Under the pieces are notes generated by a model that saw only the letters and a list, made by a program, of their open reading frames with translations, did not search any database and was not told the origin of the DNA. A stretch of DNA of 64,000 nt from Herbaspirillum sp. WKF16 (lineage in GTDB: Bacteria > Pseudomonadota > Gammaproteobacteria > Burkholderiales > Burkholderiaceae_D). Every line of letters begins with the position of its first letter. The stretch's first letter is position 1. A program made the position numbers and the translations under genes. Shown one piece after another: positions 37,087-44,835 of this stretch. Location: positions 3,720,001 through 3,784,000 of the forward strand of contig NZ_CP118632.1 in NCBI RefSeq assembly GCF_028993615.1, written 5' to 3'.

Positions 37087-38436
37087 ATGAGCCAGAATCC
37101 CGCCCCGCGCCAGCTGCACCTGAACGTCAACATCCTGCATTCGGGCTTCATCCCCTCGGCCTGGCGCCTGCCGGATGCCGACCCACTGGCCTTCGTCGAC
37201 GCCGGCCACTACGCGAAGGTGGCGCGCATTGCGGAGGCCGCCAAGTTCGACGCGGTATTCCTGGCCGACAACGCTGCCATCATCGAGCAGATCGACTTCC
37301 GCCCGATCACGGCGCTGGAGCCGACCGTGCTGCTGGCCACCGTGGCCGCGGCCACCACCCACATCGGCATCATCGGCACCGCCTCCACCAGCTACAACGA
37401 GCCCTATAACATCGCGCGCCGTTTCGCCACGCTGGATCACGTCAGCGGCGGGCGCGCCGGCTGGAACATCGTCACTACCGCGGATCCCGGCTCGGCCCGC
37501 AACTTCGGCCTCGACGGCACGCCCGACCATGGCAACCGCTATGCGCGCGCCGATGAATTCACCCAGGTCGTCAAGGCCTTGTGGAACAGCTGGGAAGACG
37601 ACGCCGTGATCGGCGACAAGAGCACCGGCCGCTTCATCGACGAAACCAAGGTGCGCCCGATCGCGCACCGCGGCGCCCACTTCAGCGTGCAAGGCCCCTT
37701 GAACCTGCCGCGCACGCCGCAGGGCCAGCCGGTGCTGGTGCAGGCCGGCGGCTCGGGCGACGGCCGCGAGCTGGCGGCGCGCCACGCGGAGGCGGTGTTC
37801 TCCGCCGCGCACACGATAGAAGAATCGCTGGCCTACAGCCGCGCCATCAACGAGCGCGCCGCGGCGCTGGGCCGTGGCCCGCACGCGGTGAAGATCCTGC
37901 CGGGCCTAGCCACCATCATCGGCGCCACCGAGGCCGAAGCGCTGCGCCGGCGCGACGAGCTGGTCGACATGATCCCCTGGAGCTACAGCCTCAAGCGCCT
38001 GGCCGGCACGCTCGGCATCCCGGTCGAGCGCCTGCACCTGGACCAGCCGCTGCCGCCCGACCTGGCCTTGCCCAACGGCGGCAACGGCAACCACACCTTC
38101 TTCCACGCCACGCTCTCGCTGGCGCGCGGCCGCGAGCACACGGTGCGCGACCTCATCCGCGCGCTGTGCGGCGGCGGCGGCCACCGCGTGCTGGTGGGCA
38201 CGCCCGAACAGGTCGCCGACGAGATCGAGCGCTGGTTCAAGGCCGGCGCGGCCGACGGCTTCAACCTGATGCCCGATGCACTGCCCGGCGGCCTGCAGGA
38301 TTTCGCCGATGGCGTGGTGCCCATCCTGCAGCGACGCGGGCTGTTCCGGCGCGAGTATGCGGGGCGCACCCTGCGCGACCATTTTGGCTTGGCGCGGCCG
38401 CTCAATCTTCCGGATTCTGGGGTGCGGGCGGCTTGA
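37087..38436 (+). CDS. LLM-class flavin monooxygenase, NtaA/SnaA/DszA type
   Basis: A 449-residue FMN-dependent monooxygenase of the nitrilotriacetate/dibenzothiophene sulfone subgroup. Family features: LNVNILHSGFIPSAWR at the start, FDAVFLADN, LEPTVLLATVAAATTHIGI, the TASTSYNEPYNIARRFATLD run and HVSGGRAGWNIVTT. Paired with DUF3088 and close to MetQ-like and SfnB-like genes, it most likely takes part in using an organosulfur compound, but the substrate cannot be named. Confidence 0.87.
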   Translation: MSQNPAPRQLHLNVNILHSGFIPSAWRLPDADPLAFVDAGHYAKVARIAEAAKFDAVFLADNAAIIEQIDFRPITALEPTVLLATVAAATTHIGIIGTASTSYNEPYNIARRFATLDHVSGGRAGWNIVTTADPGSARNFGLDGTPDHGNRYARADEFTQVVKALWNSWEDDAVIGDKSTGRFIDETKVRPIAHRGAHFSVQGPLNLPRTPQGQPVLVQAGGSGDGRELAARHAEAVFSAAHTIEESLAYSRAINERAAALGRGPHAVKILPGLATIIGATEAEALRRRDELVDMIPWSYSLKRLAGTLGIPVERLHLDQPLPPDLALPNGGNGNHTFFHATLSLARGREHTVRDLIRALCGGGGHRVLVGTPEQVADEIERWFKAGAADGFNLMPDALPGGLQDFADGVVPILQRRGLFRREYAGRTLRDHFGLARPLNLPDSGVRAA

Positions 38437-38467
38437 GGCCTTTGCCGATTTTTCTTTTCTGGATCAC

Positions 38468-38585
38468 GAACGACGCTGGGTCCCGGCCTTCGCCGGGACG
38501 ACAGGTAGGGAGTAAATCGAACCCTCAAATGTTCGAGCCTTCCCCTTCCCTGTCGTCCTGACGAAAGTCAGGACCCAGTGACGTT
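38468..38585. repeat. 118-base REP-pair element, copy B
   Basis: The second copy of the element seen at 6414-6531. Its hairpins are TCCCGGC-CTTC-GCCGGGA (left) and TCCTGAC-GAAA-GTCAGGA (right), with stem changes compensated on both sides. It sits between convergent genes, 31 bases after one stop and 27 bases before the other. Confidence 0.8.
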
Positions 38586-38612
38586 TACCGCGCCGTGTTC
38601 AACGCCTCGCCG

Positions 38613-39431
38613 TCAATTTCCCTTCGCCGTCTTGAAGTAATCCGGCAAGGCAAACCCATCATAGAAACGCTCCCCGCGAATGGCCTTCTGGAAATTCTGC
38701 GAACGATAGGCGTCCACCAGGTCGCGCGCATAGGTGTCCGCCTGGCGCGTCTTCTTTACCGCCAGCACGTTGATGTAGGGCGGCTTCATGTCTTCCAGGA
38801 TGAAGGCTTCGGAAAGCTTGAGCTTGGCGAAGATGGCGAAGTTGCCCTGGATCGCCGCGAAGTCGGCATCGTCCAGCGCTCGCGGGCCCTGGGCATTCTC
38901 CAGCAGCACCAGCTTCAAGCCGACCTTGTTCTCGATCACATCCAGCTCGGTCACGTCCACCGGCTTGTTCTCGCGGATCCTGATCCAGCCCAGGCGCTGC
39001 AGGATCCAGAGCGCGCGCTGCAGGTTGACCGGGTCGTTGGGCACGGCCACGGTGAAGCCCTTCTTCAGGTTCTTCAGGTCCTTGTGCTTCTTCGAATACA
39101 AACCCATGGGCGGCGTCGGCACCTGCACGATGCCGACCAGGTCGGTCTTGTTGCGCTCGTTATAGGAATCGAGGAAGACCGTGTGCTGCATCACGTTGGC
39201 GTCGATGTCGCCCTTGAAGACGGCGCTGTTGGCCTCCAGCCCGGTGGAGAATTCATAGAGCCGGATCTTGTAGCCCTTTTTCTCCAGCTCGGGCTGCACG
39301 CCCAGCTTGAACTCGTCGATGTATGGCCCGGGCACGAAGCCCACCTTGAGCTCGCGCTCGAGCGGCGCGGCCTGGGCGCAGTGGACGGCGGCAACGGAGA
39401 ACAACAGCGTGGAGAAGAGTCGCTTGAACAT
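38613..39431 (-). CDS. MetQ/NlpA-family ABC substrate-binding protein
   Basis: A 272-residue periplasmic binding protein of the MetQ/NlpA family, seen in LKVGFVPGPYIDEFK, DANVMQHTVFLDSYN, FTVAVPNDPVNLQRALWILQ and the LIDVNxx-like core replaced by LDVIENKVGLKLV. The signal peptide ends HCAQAA; the Cys is preceded by His, so it is not a proper lipobox and signal peptidase I cleavage after AQA is more likely. No MetN or MetI gene lies nearby. With the NtaA- and SfnB-type neighbours, it may bind an organosulfur compound instead of methionine. Confidence 0.85.
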   Translation of the reverse strand: MFKRLFSTLLFSVAAVHCAQAAPLERELKVGFVPGPYIDEFKLGVQPELEKKGYKIRLYEFSTGLEANSAVFKGDIDANVMQHTVFLDSYNERNKTDLVGIVQVPTPPMGLYSKKHKDLKNLKKGFTVAVPNDPVNLQRALWILQRLGWIRIRENKPVDVTELDVIENKVGLKLVLLENAQGPRALDDADFAAIQGNFAIFAKLKLSEAFILEDMKPPYINVLAVKKTRQADTYARDLVDAYRSQNFQKAIRGERFYDGFALPDYFKTAKGN

Positions 39432-39547
39432 CGGGAGGGTCGCTTTCTGTCAGGTCGTGGAAGAACTGCAGAGAGTGTATTGACCCGTCCCCTTCAGCAG
39501 AACGAAGTTATCCGCATGTCGATATCCGGCCAGCGATGACCGGCCAT

Positions 39548-40753
39548 TTACGCGTAGCTGCCGCCGAAGCGCTCGTTGTGGGGCTCGCCGTTGAGGTGGA
39601 AGTTGCCCACCGAGGCTTCGCGCTGGATCGCCGGATTGTGCGAGGCCAGCGTGCGCGCGTTGCGCCAGTGGCGATCGAGCCGGCGGGTTTCGCTGGTGGC
39701 CGAAGCGCCGCCGACTTCGAACAGCAGCGTGGTGGCTTCCAGCACCTGGCCGATGACGACCTGCTGCGCCTGGAAGGTGTGGATGTCCAGGGCATCGTAA
39801 TCTGCGGTGGCGACGGTGCCGGCGGCGCGCGCGGCGTTGAGCGCATCCTGTTCGCGCGCAATCGACAAGGTCAGTTGTTCGGCCGACCAGGCCAGGCTGG
39901 CCAGGCGCCCCACCACGCGATGCACCAGCGGGTTCTCGCGCGGGCTGGAGTTGCCCGGCACGCCGAAGGTGCGGGTGCGCGGCTGCGTGAAGGCGATGGC
40001 GTCGCGCAGCGCGGCGCGCGCGATGCCCGACAGGGTCGCCAGGTGGAAGGTCTGGTAGAAGGACGTGATGATGCTGTTGCGGCGCGGCTGCGACACATGA
40101 TAGCGGTCCAGCACCTGTTCCGGCGGCACCAGCACGTTGTGGAAGCGCGTGGTGCCGCTGCCGGTCAGGCGCTGGCCGAAGCCGTCCCAGTCGTCGACGC
40201 GTTCGACGCCCTCGGCGTCGGCGCGCACCAGCACGTTGAAGTCGGACTGGCTGTCGTGCGCGCGCACCAGCACCCAGTCGGCGTAGAGGGTGCCGGTCGA
40301 GTAATACTTTTCGCCGTTCAGGCGCAGGTGGCCGGCGGCGTCCTTCTCCAGCAGCGCCGAATTGCCGGTGGCGGCGTTTCGCTCGGAGGTAGAGGCGCCG
40401 AAAGTCTTGCCGCTGCCGATCACTTCCAGCCAGCGGCGGGTATCGGCGTCATCCTTGCGTTCGCGCAGCAGCTCGGTGAAGCCGGCGTTCACGCGCAGGA
40501 TCTGCGGCAGGTTGGACTCTGCCTCGCCCAGGCGGACCAGCAGGTAGAAGAAATCTTCCAGGCTGACGCCGGCGCCGCCCTGCGCCACCGGCACGCGCAG
40601 CCGGGAGAAGCCGGCTTCCTTGAGCTGGCGCACTTCCTCGTACGGCAGGCGGCGCGCGTTCTCGCGCTCCACGGCGCCCTCGCCGATGCGGGCGAACAGG
40701 TCGGCGAAACGTTGGTGCAGCGCCTCGGCGGAGGCGTGGGAAGAGATGCTCAT
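39548..40753 (-). CDS. Acyl-CoA dehydrogenase-like flavoprotein, SfnB/DszC type
   Basis: A 401-residue acyl-CoA dehydrogenase-fold protein of the SfnB/DszC group, whose members are often flavin-dependent monooxygenases acting on organosulfur compounds. Features: LKEAGFSRLRVPVAQGGAGVS near residue 45, FGASTSERNAATGN, the LNGEKYYSTGTLYADWVLV strand and GTTRFHNVLVPPEQVL. The C-terminus ends VGNFHLNGEPHNERFGGSY. It is co-directional with the MetQ-like gene 117 bases downstream, so the two may form an operon. Confidence 0.85.
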   Translation of the reverse strand: MSISSHASAEALHQRFADLFARIGEGAVERENARRLPYEEVRQLKEAGFSRLRVPVAQGGAGVSLEDFFYLLVRLGEAESNLPQILRVNAGFTELLRERKDDADTRRWLEVIGSGKTFGASTSERNAATGNSALLEKDAAGHLRLNGEKYYSTGTLYADWVLVRAHDSQSDFNVLVRADAEGVERVDDWDGFGQRLTGSGTTRFHNVLVPPEQVLDRYHVSQPRRNSIITSFYQTFHLATLSGIARAALRDAIAFTQPRTRTFGVPGNSSPRENPLVHRVVGRLASLAWSAEQLTLSIAREQDALNAARAAGTVATADYDALDIHTFQAQQVVIGQVLEATTLLFEVGGASATSETRRLDRHWRNARTLASHNPAIQREASVGNFHLNGEPHNERFGGSYA

Positions 40754-40848
40754 GATGTCCTTTGCGGGGAGTGACGTGCAGAGGATTATCTGGCAGCAGG
40801 CCGCTGTTGCTGAAGGAAGGAAATCGGATATGGATATGCGCCCGGGGT

Positions 40849-41751
40849 TCAGGCCGCGGCGATGGCGCCCACCTGCAGCGCGGCGCTCTTGCGGATGGCG
40901 GCCACCATGTTCTTTACCGCCGGCGAACGCTCGAAGCGGCGGAACACGGCCGCCACCTCGGAGCCGATGACCGCGCCGGCCAGCGACCGGTACACCACGT
41001 TGGGCAGGTCCACCACCCCGGTCAGCACGCCGGGCACCACCGCCACGCCGGCGCCTACCGACACCTCGGCCAGCACCGCCAGCAGGCTGCCTGGACGGCT
41101 CTCGCTGCGCGGCGCGAAACCGCCGCGGCGATACACCTCGCGCGCGCCCAGCTCCTGTTCAGGCAGGATGAAGGCCTCGCCGGCCAGCGCGCGCGCCTTG
41201 ACCGCGCCGGTCTCGCCGGCCAGCCGGTGATCGGCCGGCAGGGCCAGGCAGAAGCGGTCGCGCAGCAGTACATGGCTCTGCAGCGAAGGCGCCAGCGCGA
41301 TCGGCATGCGCACGAAGGCGATGTCGATGCGTCCTTCTTCCAGCGCATCGGAGAGCCGATCCATCGGCCATTCGCGCGCCTGCACCTCGGCTTGCGGCCA
41401 GTGGCTGCGGAAGGCGCTGATCTGCTGCTGCAGGATGCCGCCGAACACCGCCGAGCCGACGTAGCCGATCTCCACCCGTCCCAGCTCGCCGCGCCCGGCG
41501 CGGCGGCCGACGTTAAGCGCCTGCTCGAACTGCGCCAGCACCGCGCGCGCCTCCAGCGCGAAGGCCTCGCCGGCCGAGGTCAGCGCCACCGTGCGCTTGG
41601 TGCGCACGAACAGCTGCGCCTGCAGCTTGCGCTCGATCTCCTGGATCTGCACCGACAGGGTGGGCGGGGCGATGCCCAGCAACTCGGCCGCGCGGGCGAA
41701 GTGCAACTGCTCGGCGACAGTCAGGAAGTAGCGCAGGTGTCTCAATTCCAT
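40849..41751 (-). CDS. LysR-family transcriptional regulator
   Basis: A 300-residue regulator of normal LysR layout: HTH at residues 1-60 (LRHLRYFLTVAEQLHFARAA, PPTLSVQIQEIERKL) and a periplasmic-binding-like effector domain from VEIGYVGSAVFGG. The N-terminus resembles the aromatic-acid (CatR/BenM-like) subgroup. It is divergent from the GlcG-family gene and lies just downstream of the SfnB-type gene; either may be its target. Confidence 0.9.
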   Translation of the reverse strand: MELRHLRYFLTVAEQLHFARAAELLGIAPPTLSVQIQEIERKLQAQLFVRTKRTVALTSAGEAFALEARAVLAQFEQALNVGRRAGRGELGRVEIGYVGSAVFGGILQQQISAFRSHWPQAEVQAREWPMDRLSDALEEGRIDIAFVRMPIALAPSLQSHVLLRDRFCLALPADHRLAGETGAVKARALAGEAFILPEQELGAREVYRRGGFAPRSESRPGSLLAVLAEVSVGAGVAVVPGVLTGVVDLPNVVYRSLAGAVIGSEVAAVFRRFERSPAVKNMVAAIRKSAALQVGAIAAA

Positions 41752-41877
41752 GGAAATCCCCGGTCGGCCTTCAATTAGTTAATAACTAATTAAATTCAAA
41801 AATACATATATTGAAGCGAATTATATCCACTGTTCCAATGAAGGCTTCCCGCAACCCGGTCTTTCAAGGAGCCGAAC

Positions 41878-42357
41878 ATGTTCAAGCCATCCCTTTCCCT
41901 CGTCCTGGGTTCCGCCCTGCTGTGCGCCGCCCAACTGGCCGGCGCCGCCAACCTGCCGACGCAACCGGTGCTCACCCTGGCCGCCGCCCAGCAGGTGATC
42001 CAGGCCGCGCAGGCCAAGGCCCAGTCCGAGAACTGGCCCTGCGTGATTTCCGTGGTGGATGCCGCGGGCCTGCCGCTGGCGCTGGTGCGCATGGACAACG
42101 CGGCGGTGCCGGCCGGCGTCGAGATCGCGCCCGGCAAGGCGCGCACGGCGGCGCTGTTCCGCCGCCCCAGCGGCGCGCTGGAAGATGCGGTCAACGGCAA
42201 CCGCCCGGCGGCCGCCACCGCGCGCGGCTTTGTGCTGATGCGCGGCGGCCTGCCGCTGGTGGCCGACGGCCAGATCGTGGGCGCCATCGGCGTCTCGGCC
42301 GACACGCCGCAGCATGATGAAGAGATTGCCCGCGCCGGCGTGGCCGCGCTGAAGTAA
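41878..42357 (+). CDS. Secreted GlcG/HbpS-family protein
   Basis: A 159-residue protein with a signal peptide (cut near AGAAN) and a GlcG/HbpS domain: LTLAAAQQVIQAAQAKA, VISVVDAAGLPLALVRMD and DGQIVGAIGVSADTPQHDEEIA. Related proteins bind haem or small ligands, and many are of unknown function. It is divergent from the LysR gene and followed after 33 bases by an MFS exporter gene, which may be in the same operon. Confidence 0.85.
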   Translation: MFKPSLSLVLGSALLCAAQLAGAANLPTQPVLTLAAAQQVIQAAQAKAQSENWPCVISVVDAAGLPLALVRMDNAAVPAGVEIAPGKARTAALFRRPSGALEDAVNGNRPAAATARGFVLMRGGLPLVADGQIVGAIGVSADTPQHDEEIARAGVAALK

Positions 42358-42390
42358 GCCGCGCATCATTCGGGACGAAGAGGAGACGCC

Positions 42391-43953
42391 GTGCGCCAAC
42401 TGTTTTCCACCGCCGCCGGGCGGGTGCTGCTGACCGGCTCGCTGGGCTGCGCCATGACGGTGCTGGACACCAATGTGGTGGGCATCATCCTGCCCACCGT
42501 CGCGCGCGAGCTGGGCGCCTCCTTCGCCGACATCGAATGGGTGGTGAGCACCTATGTGCTGTGCTTCGCCGCCCTGCTGCTGCCGGCCGGCTCGGTGGCC
42601 GACCGCTACGGCCGCAAGCGCGTCTTCCTGTGCGGTATCGGGCTGTTCGCCCTGGCCTCGCTGGCCTGCGCCTGGGCGCCCAGCGCGCAGGCGCTGTATG
42701 CTGCGCGCGCGGCGCAAGGCGTGGGAGCGGCCTTCTTGCTGGCGCCGGCGCTGGCGGTGATCGGCCACGCCTTCCACGACGAGGCCGAGCGCGCCCACGC
42801 CTGGGCGGTGTGGGGCGGCATCATGGGGCTGACCATGGTGCTGTCGCCGTTGATCGGCGGCGCCATCAATGCGGCGCTGGGCTGGCGCTGGGCTTTCGCG
42901 GTCAACCTGCCGGTCTGCCTGCTGCTGGCCGCGGCCGTGCTGCGCCATATCCCGGAATCGAAGAATCCCGCCCCGCGTCCGCTGGACGCGCCGGGCATCC
43001 TGTCTTTCTCCAGCGCCGTCTTCATGCTGACCTGGGCCCTGATCACCGGACCCGAGCAAGGCTGGAGCAGCGTTGTTTGCGTCGCCCGCGCTGTGGGCGG
43101 CGCGCTTTTATTCGCGTTGTTCATCGCCATCGAGCGCCGCCGCGCGCATCCGATGCTGGAGCTCTCGCTATTCGGTTCGGCCGGGTTCGTGGCGGCGGTG
43201 GCGGCGATGTTCGCCTACGCCGCCTCGGCCCAGGTGATGGCCTCGCTGCTGCCGCAGTTCCTGCAGAACGCGCGCGGCCTCTCCGCCGCCCAGGCGGGGC
43301 TGGCAATGCTGCCCTTCGCATTGGCCATGTTGCTGCTGCCGCAGCTGGGCCGGCGCCTGGGCGCGCACCTGCGCTCGCCGCACATCCTGGCGCTGGGCCT
43401 GTGCGTCACCGCGCTGGGCAACCTGCTGATGATCTGGGCCGCGCGCTCCGGCGACGGCTGGCTGACCGCGCTGGGCATGGCGGTGCTGGGCAGCGGCGGC
43501 GGCCTGCTCAATGGAGAGACGCAAAAGGCGATCATGGGCAATGTCCCGCGCGAGCGCGCCGGTATGGCCTCGGGAATCAGCACCACTTCGCGCTTCACCG
43601 GGGTGCTGGCGGGCTTCGCCGGACTGGGCGCGGTGTTGGCTGAAGGCGCGCGCGGCGCCATGCTCGATGCGTTGTCGCCGCTGGCCGGCCGCGCGCTGGC
43701 CGGCGAGTTCGCCGCGCGCGCCATGGCCGGGGATTTCGACGATGCCGCCCAGCTCTATGGCGCGCAAGGCGCCGGCGCGGTGACGCTGGCGCGCCGCGCC
43801 TACGGGCTGGGTTTCTCGCATGTCTTCCTGGCGGCGGCGCTGCTGGCGCTGGCGGCGGCCGCCGTGGTGGCCTGGTCGCTCAGGCGCTCGTCCCGCCCAG
43901 CGCCAACGTCGCCAGCCGCGGCAGAACCGCTTCGGCAGACGCCGCGACCTTGA
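42391..43953 (+). CDS. MFS drug exporter, DHA2 (14-helix) family
   Basis: A 520-residue transporter of the EmrB/QacA (DHA2) family with 14 predicted helices. Signatures: LDTNVVGIILPTVARELGAS in helix 1, DRYGRKRVF in loop 2-3 and the LAPALAVIGHAF motif region in helix 5. It begins at GTG 42391, after GAGGAG. The last 74 bases overlap the convergent sirtuin gene, and the tail beyond residue 490 is Pro/Ala-rich and poorly conserved. The exported compound is unknown. Confidence 0.87.
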   Translation: MRQLFSTAAGRVLLTGSLGCAMTVLDTNVVGIILPTVARELGASFADIEWVVSTYVLCFAALLLPAGSVADRYGRKRVFLCGIGLFALASLACAWAPSAQALYAARAAQGVGAAFLLAPALAVIGHAFHDEAERAHAWAVWGGIMGLTMVLSPLIGGAINAALGWRWAFAVNLPVCLLLAAAVLRHIPESKNPAPRPLDAPGILSFSSAVFMLTWALITGPEQGWSSVVCVARAVGGALLFALFIAIERRRAHPMLELSLFGSAGFVAAVAAMFAYAASAQVMASLLPQFLQNARGLSAAQAGLAMLPFALAMLLLPQLGRRLGAHLRSPHILALGLCVTALGNLLMIWAARSGDGWLTALGMAVLGSGGGLLNGETQKAIMGNVPRERAGMASGISTTSRFTGVLAGFAGLGAVLAEGARGAMLDALSPLAGRALAGEFAARAMAGDFDDAAQLYGAQGAGAVTLARRAYGLGFSHVFLAAALLALAAAAVVAWSLRRSSRPAPTSPAAAEPLRQTPRP

Positions 43954-44758
43954 AGGCCAGCAACGGGTCGGCGCGGGTCAGCCCGCGATTGATCCCCGCC
44001 ACCGGCTTGCCGGCCTCGGCCGCCATGCGCGCGAAGCGAAAACCGGACAGCACCATCAGCGAACTGCCCACCACCAGCATGGCGTCACAGTCTCTCACGG
44101 CGCGCTCGGCTTCGGCGCTGCGCGCCACCGGCACGCCGTCGCCGAAGAACACCACGTCGGGCTGGAGCATGCCGCCGCAACGGGCGCAGGAAGGCACGTG
44201 GAAGTCGGCGTCGGCATCGGGTTCGAGCTGGACGTCGCCATCCGGCAGCATGGCCGCCTCGACCTCGGCCAGCGCCGGATTGAATTGTTCGAGCTGGTTC
44301 TGTATCTGCGCGCGCTCGTAAGCCGTGCCGCAGGACAGGCAGCGCACCGCGTGGATGCTGCCATGCAGTTCGATCACGTCGCACGCGCCGGCCTCTTGGT
44401 GCAGGCCGTCGACGTTTTGCGTGAGGACGGTGGCCACGCGGCCGGCCGACTGCAGTTGCGCGATGGCGCGATGGGCGGCATTGGGCCTGGCCTGCGCCAG
44501 GCGCGGCCAGCCCAGCATGCTGCGCGCCCAATAGCGCTTGCGCGCCGCCTCGGAAGAACGGAACTCGTCGCCCTGGATCGGCAGCCGGCCACGCCGCACG
44601 CCGTCGGCGTCGCGATAGTCGGGAATGCCGGAGGCGGTGCTGATGCCGGCGCCGGTCAGCACCAGCACCTTCCTGTGAGTCAGCAGCAGCTGCGCGAGCG
44701 CGGCCAGTTCGTCGGGAGACGCATCGGCTGGCGCGCCGGCTGGCGGGATATGGTTCAT
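43880..44758 (-). CDS. NAD-dependent protein deacylase, Sir2 family
   Basis: A 292-residue sirtuin. The NAD site GAGISTASGIPDYR is near residue 37, the catalytic segment TQNVDGLHQEAG and ELHGS follow, and four zinc Cys appear as CLSC and CARC. The C-terminal VVGSSLMV and GINRG complete the NAD pocket. It removes acyl groups from lysine. Length and the insert between the Cys pairs resemble the class II type. The 3' end overlaps the MFS exporter gene on the other strand. Confidence 0.92.
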   Translation of the reverse strand: MNHIPPAGAPADASPDELAALAQLLLTHRKVLVLTGAGISTASGIPDYRDADGVRRGRLPIQGDEFRSSEAARKRYWARSMLGWPRLAQARPNAAHRAIAQLQSAGRVATVLTQNVDGLHQEAGACDVIELHGSIHAVRCLSCGTAYERAQIQNQLEQFNPALAEVEAAMLPDGDVQLEPDADADFHVPSCARCGGMLQPDVVFFGDGVPVARSAEAERAVRDCDAMLVVGSSLMVLSGFRFARMAAEAGKPVAGINRGLTRADPLLAFKVAASAEAVLPRLATLALGGTSA

Positions 44759-44835
44759 GAAAGCCGTACCTGTAAAAGCAACAGCGTGCAGCGTAAGCGA
44801 TTTCGGCCGCGGCTGCCGGGCGCGGCCCGTTGGCT

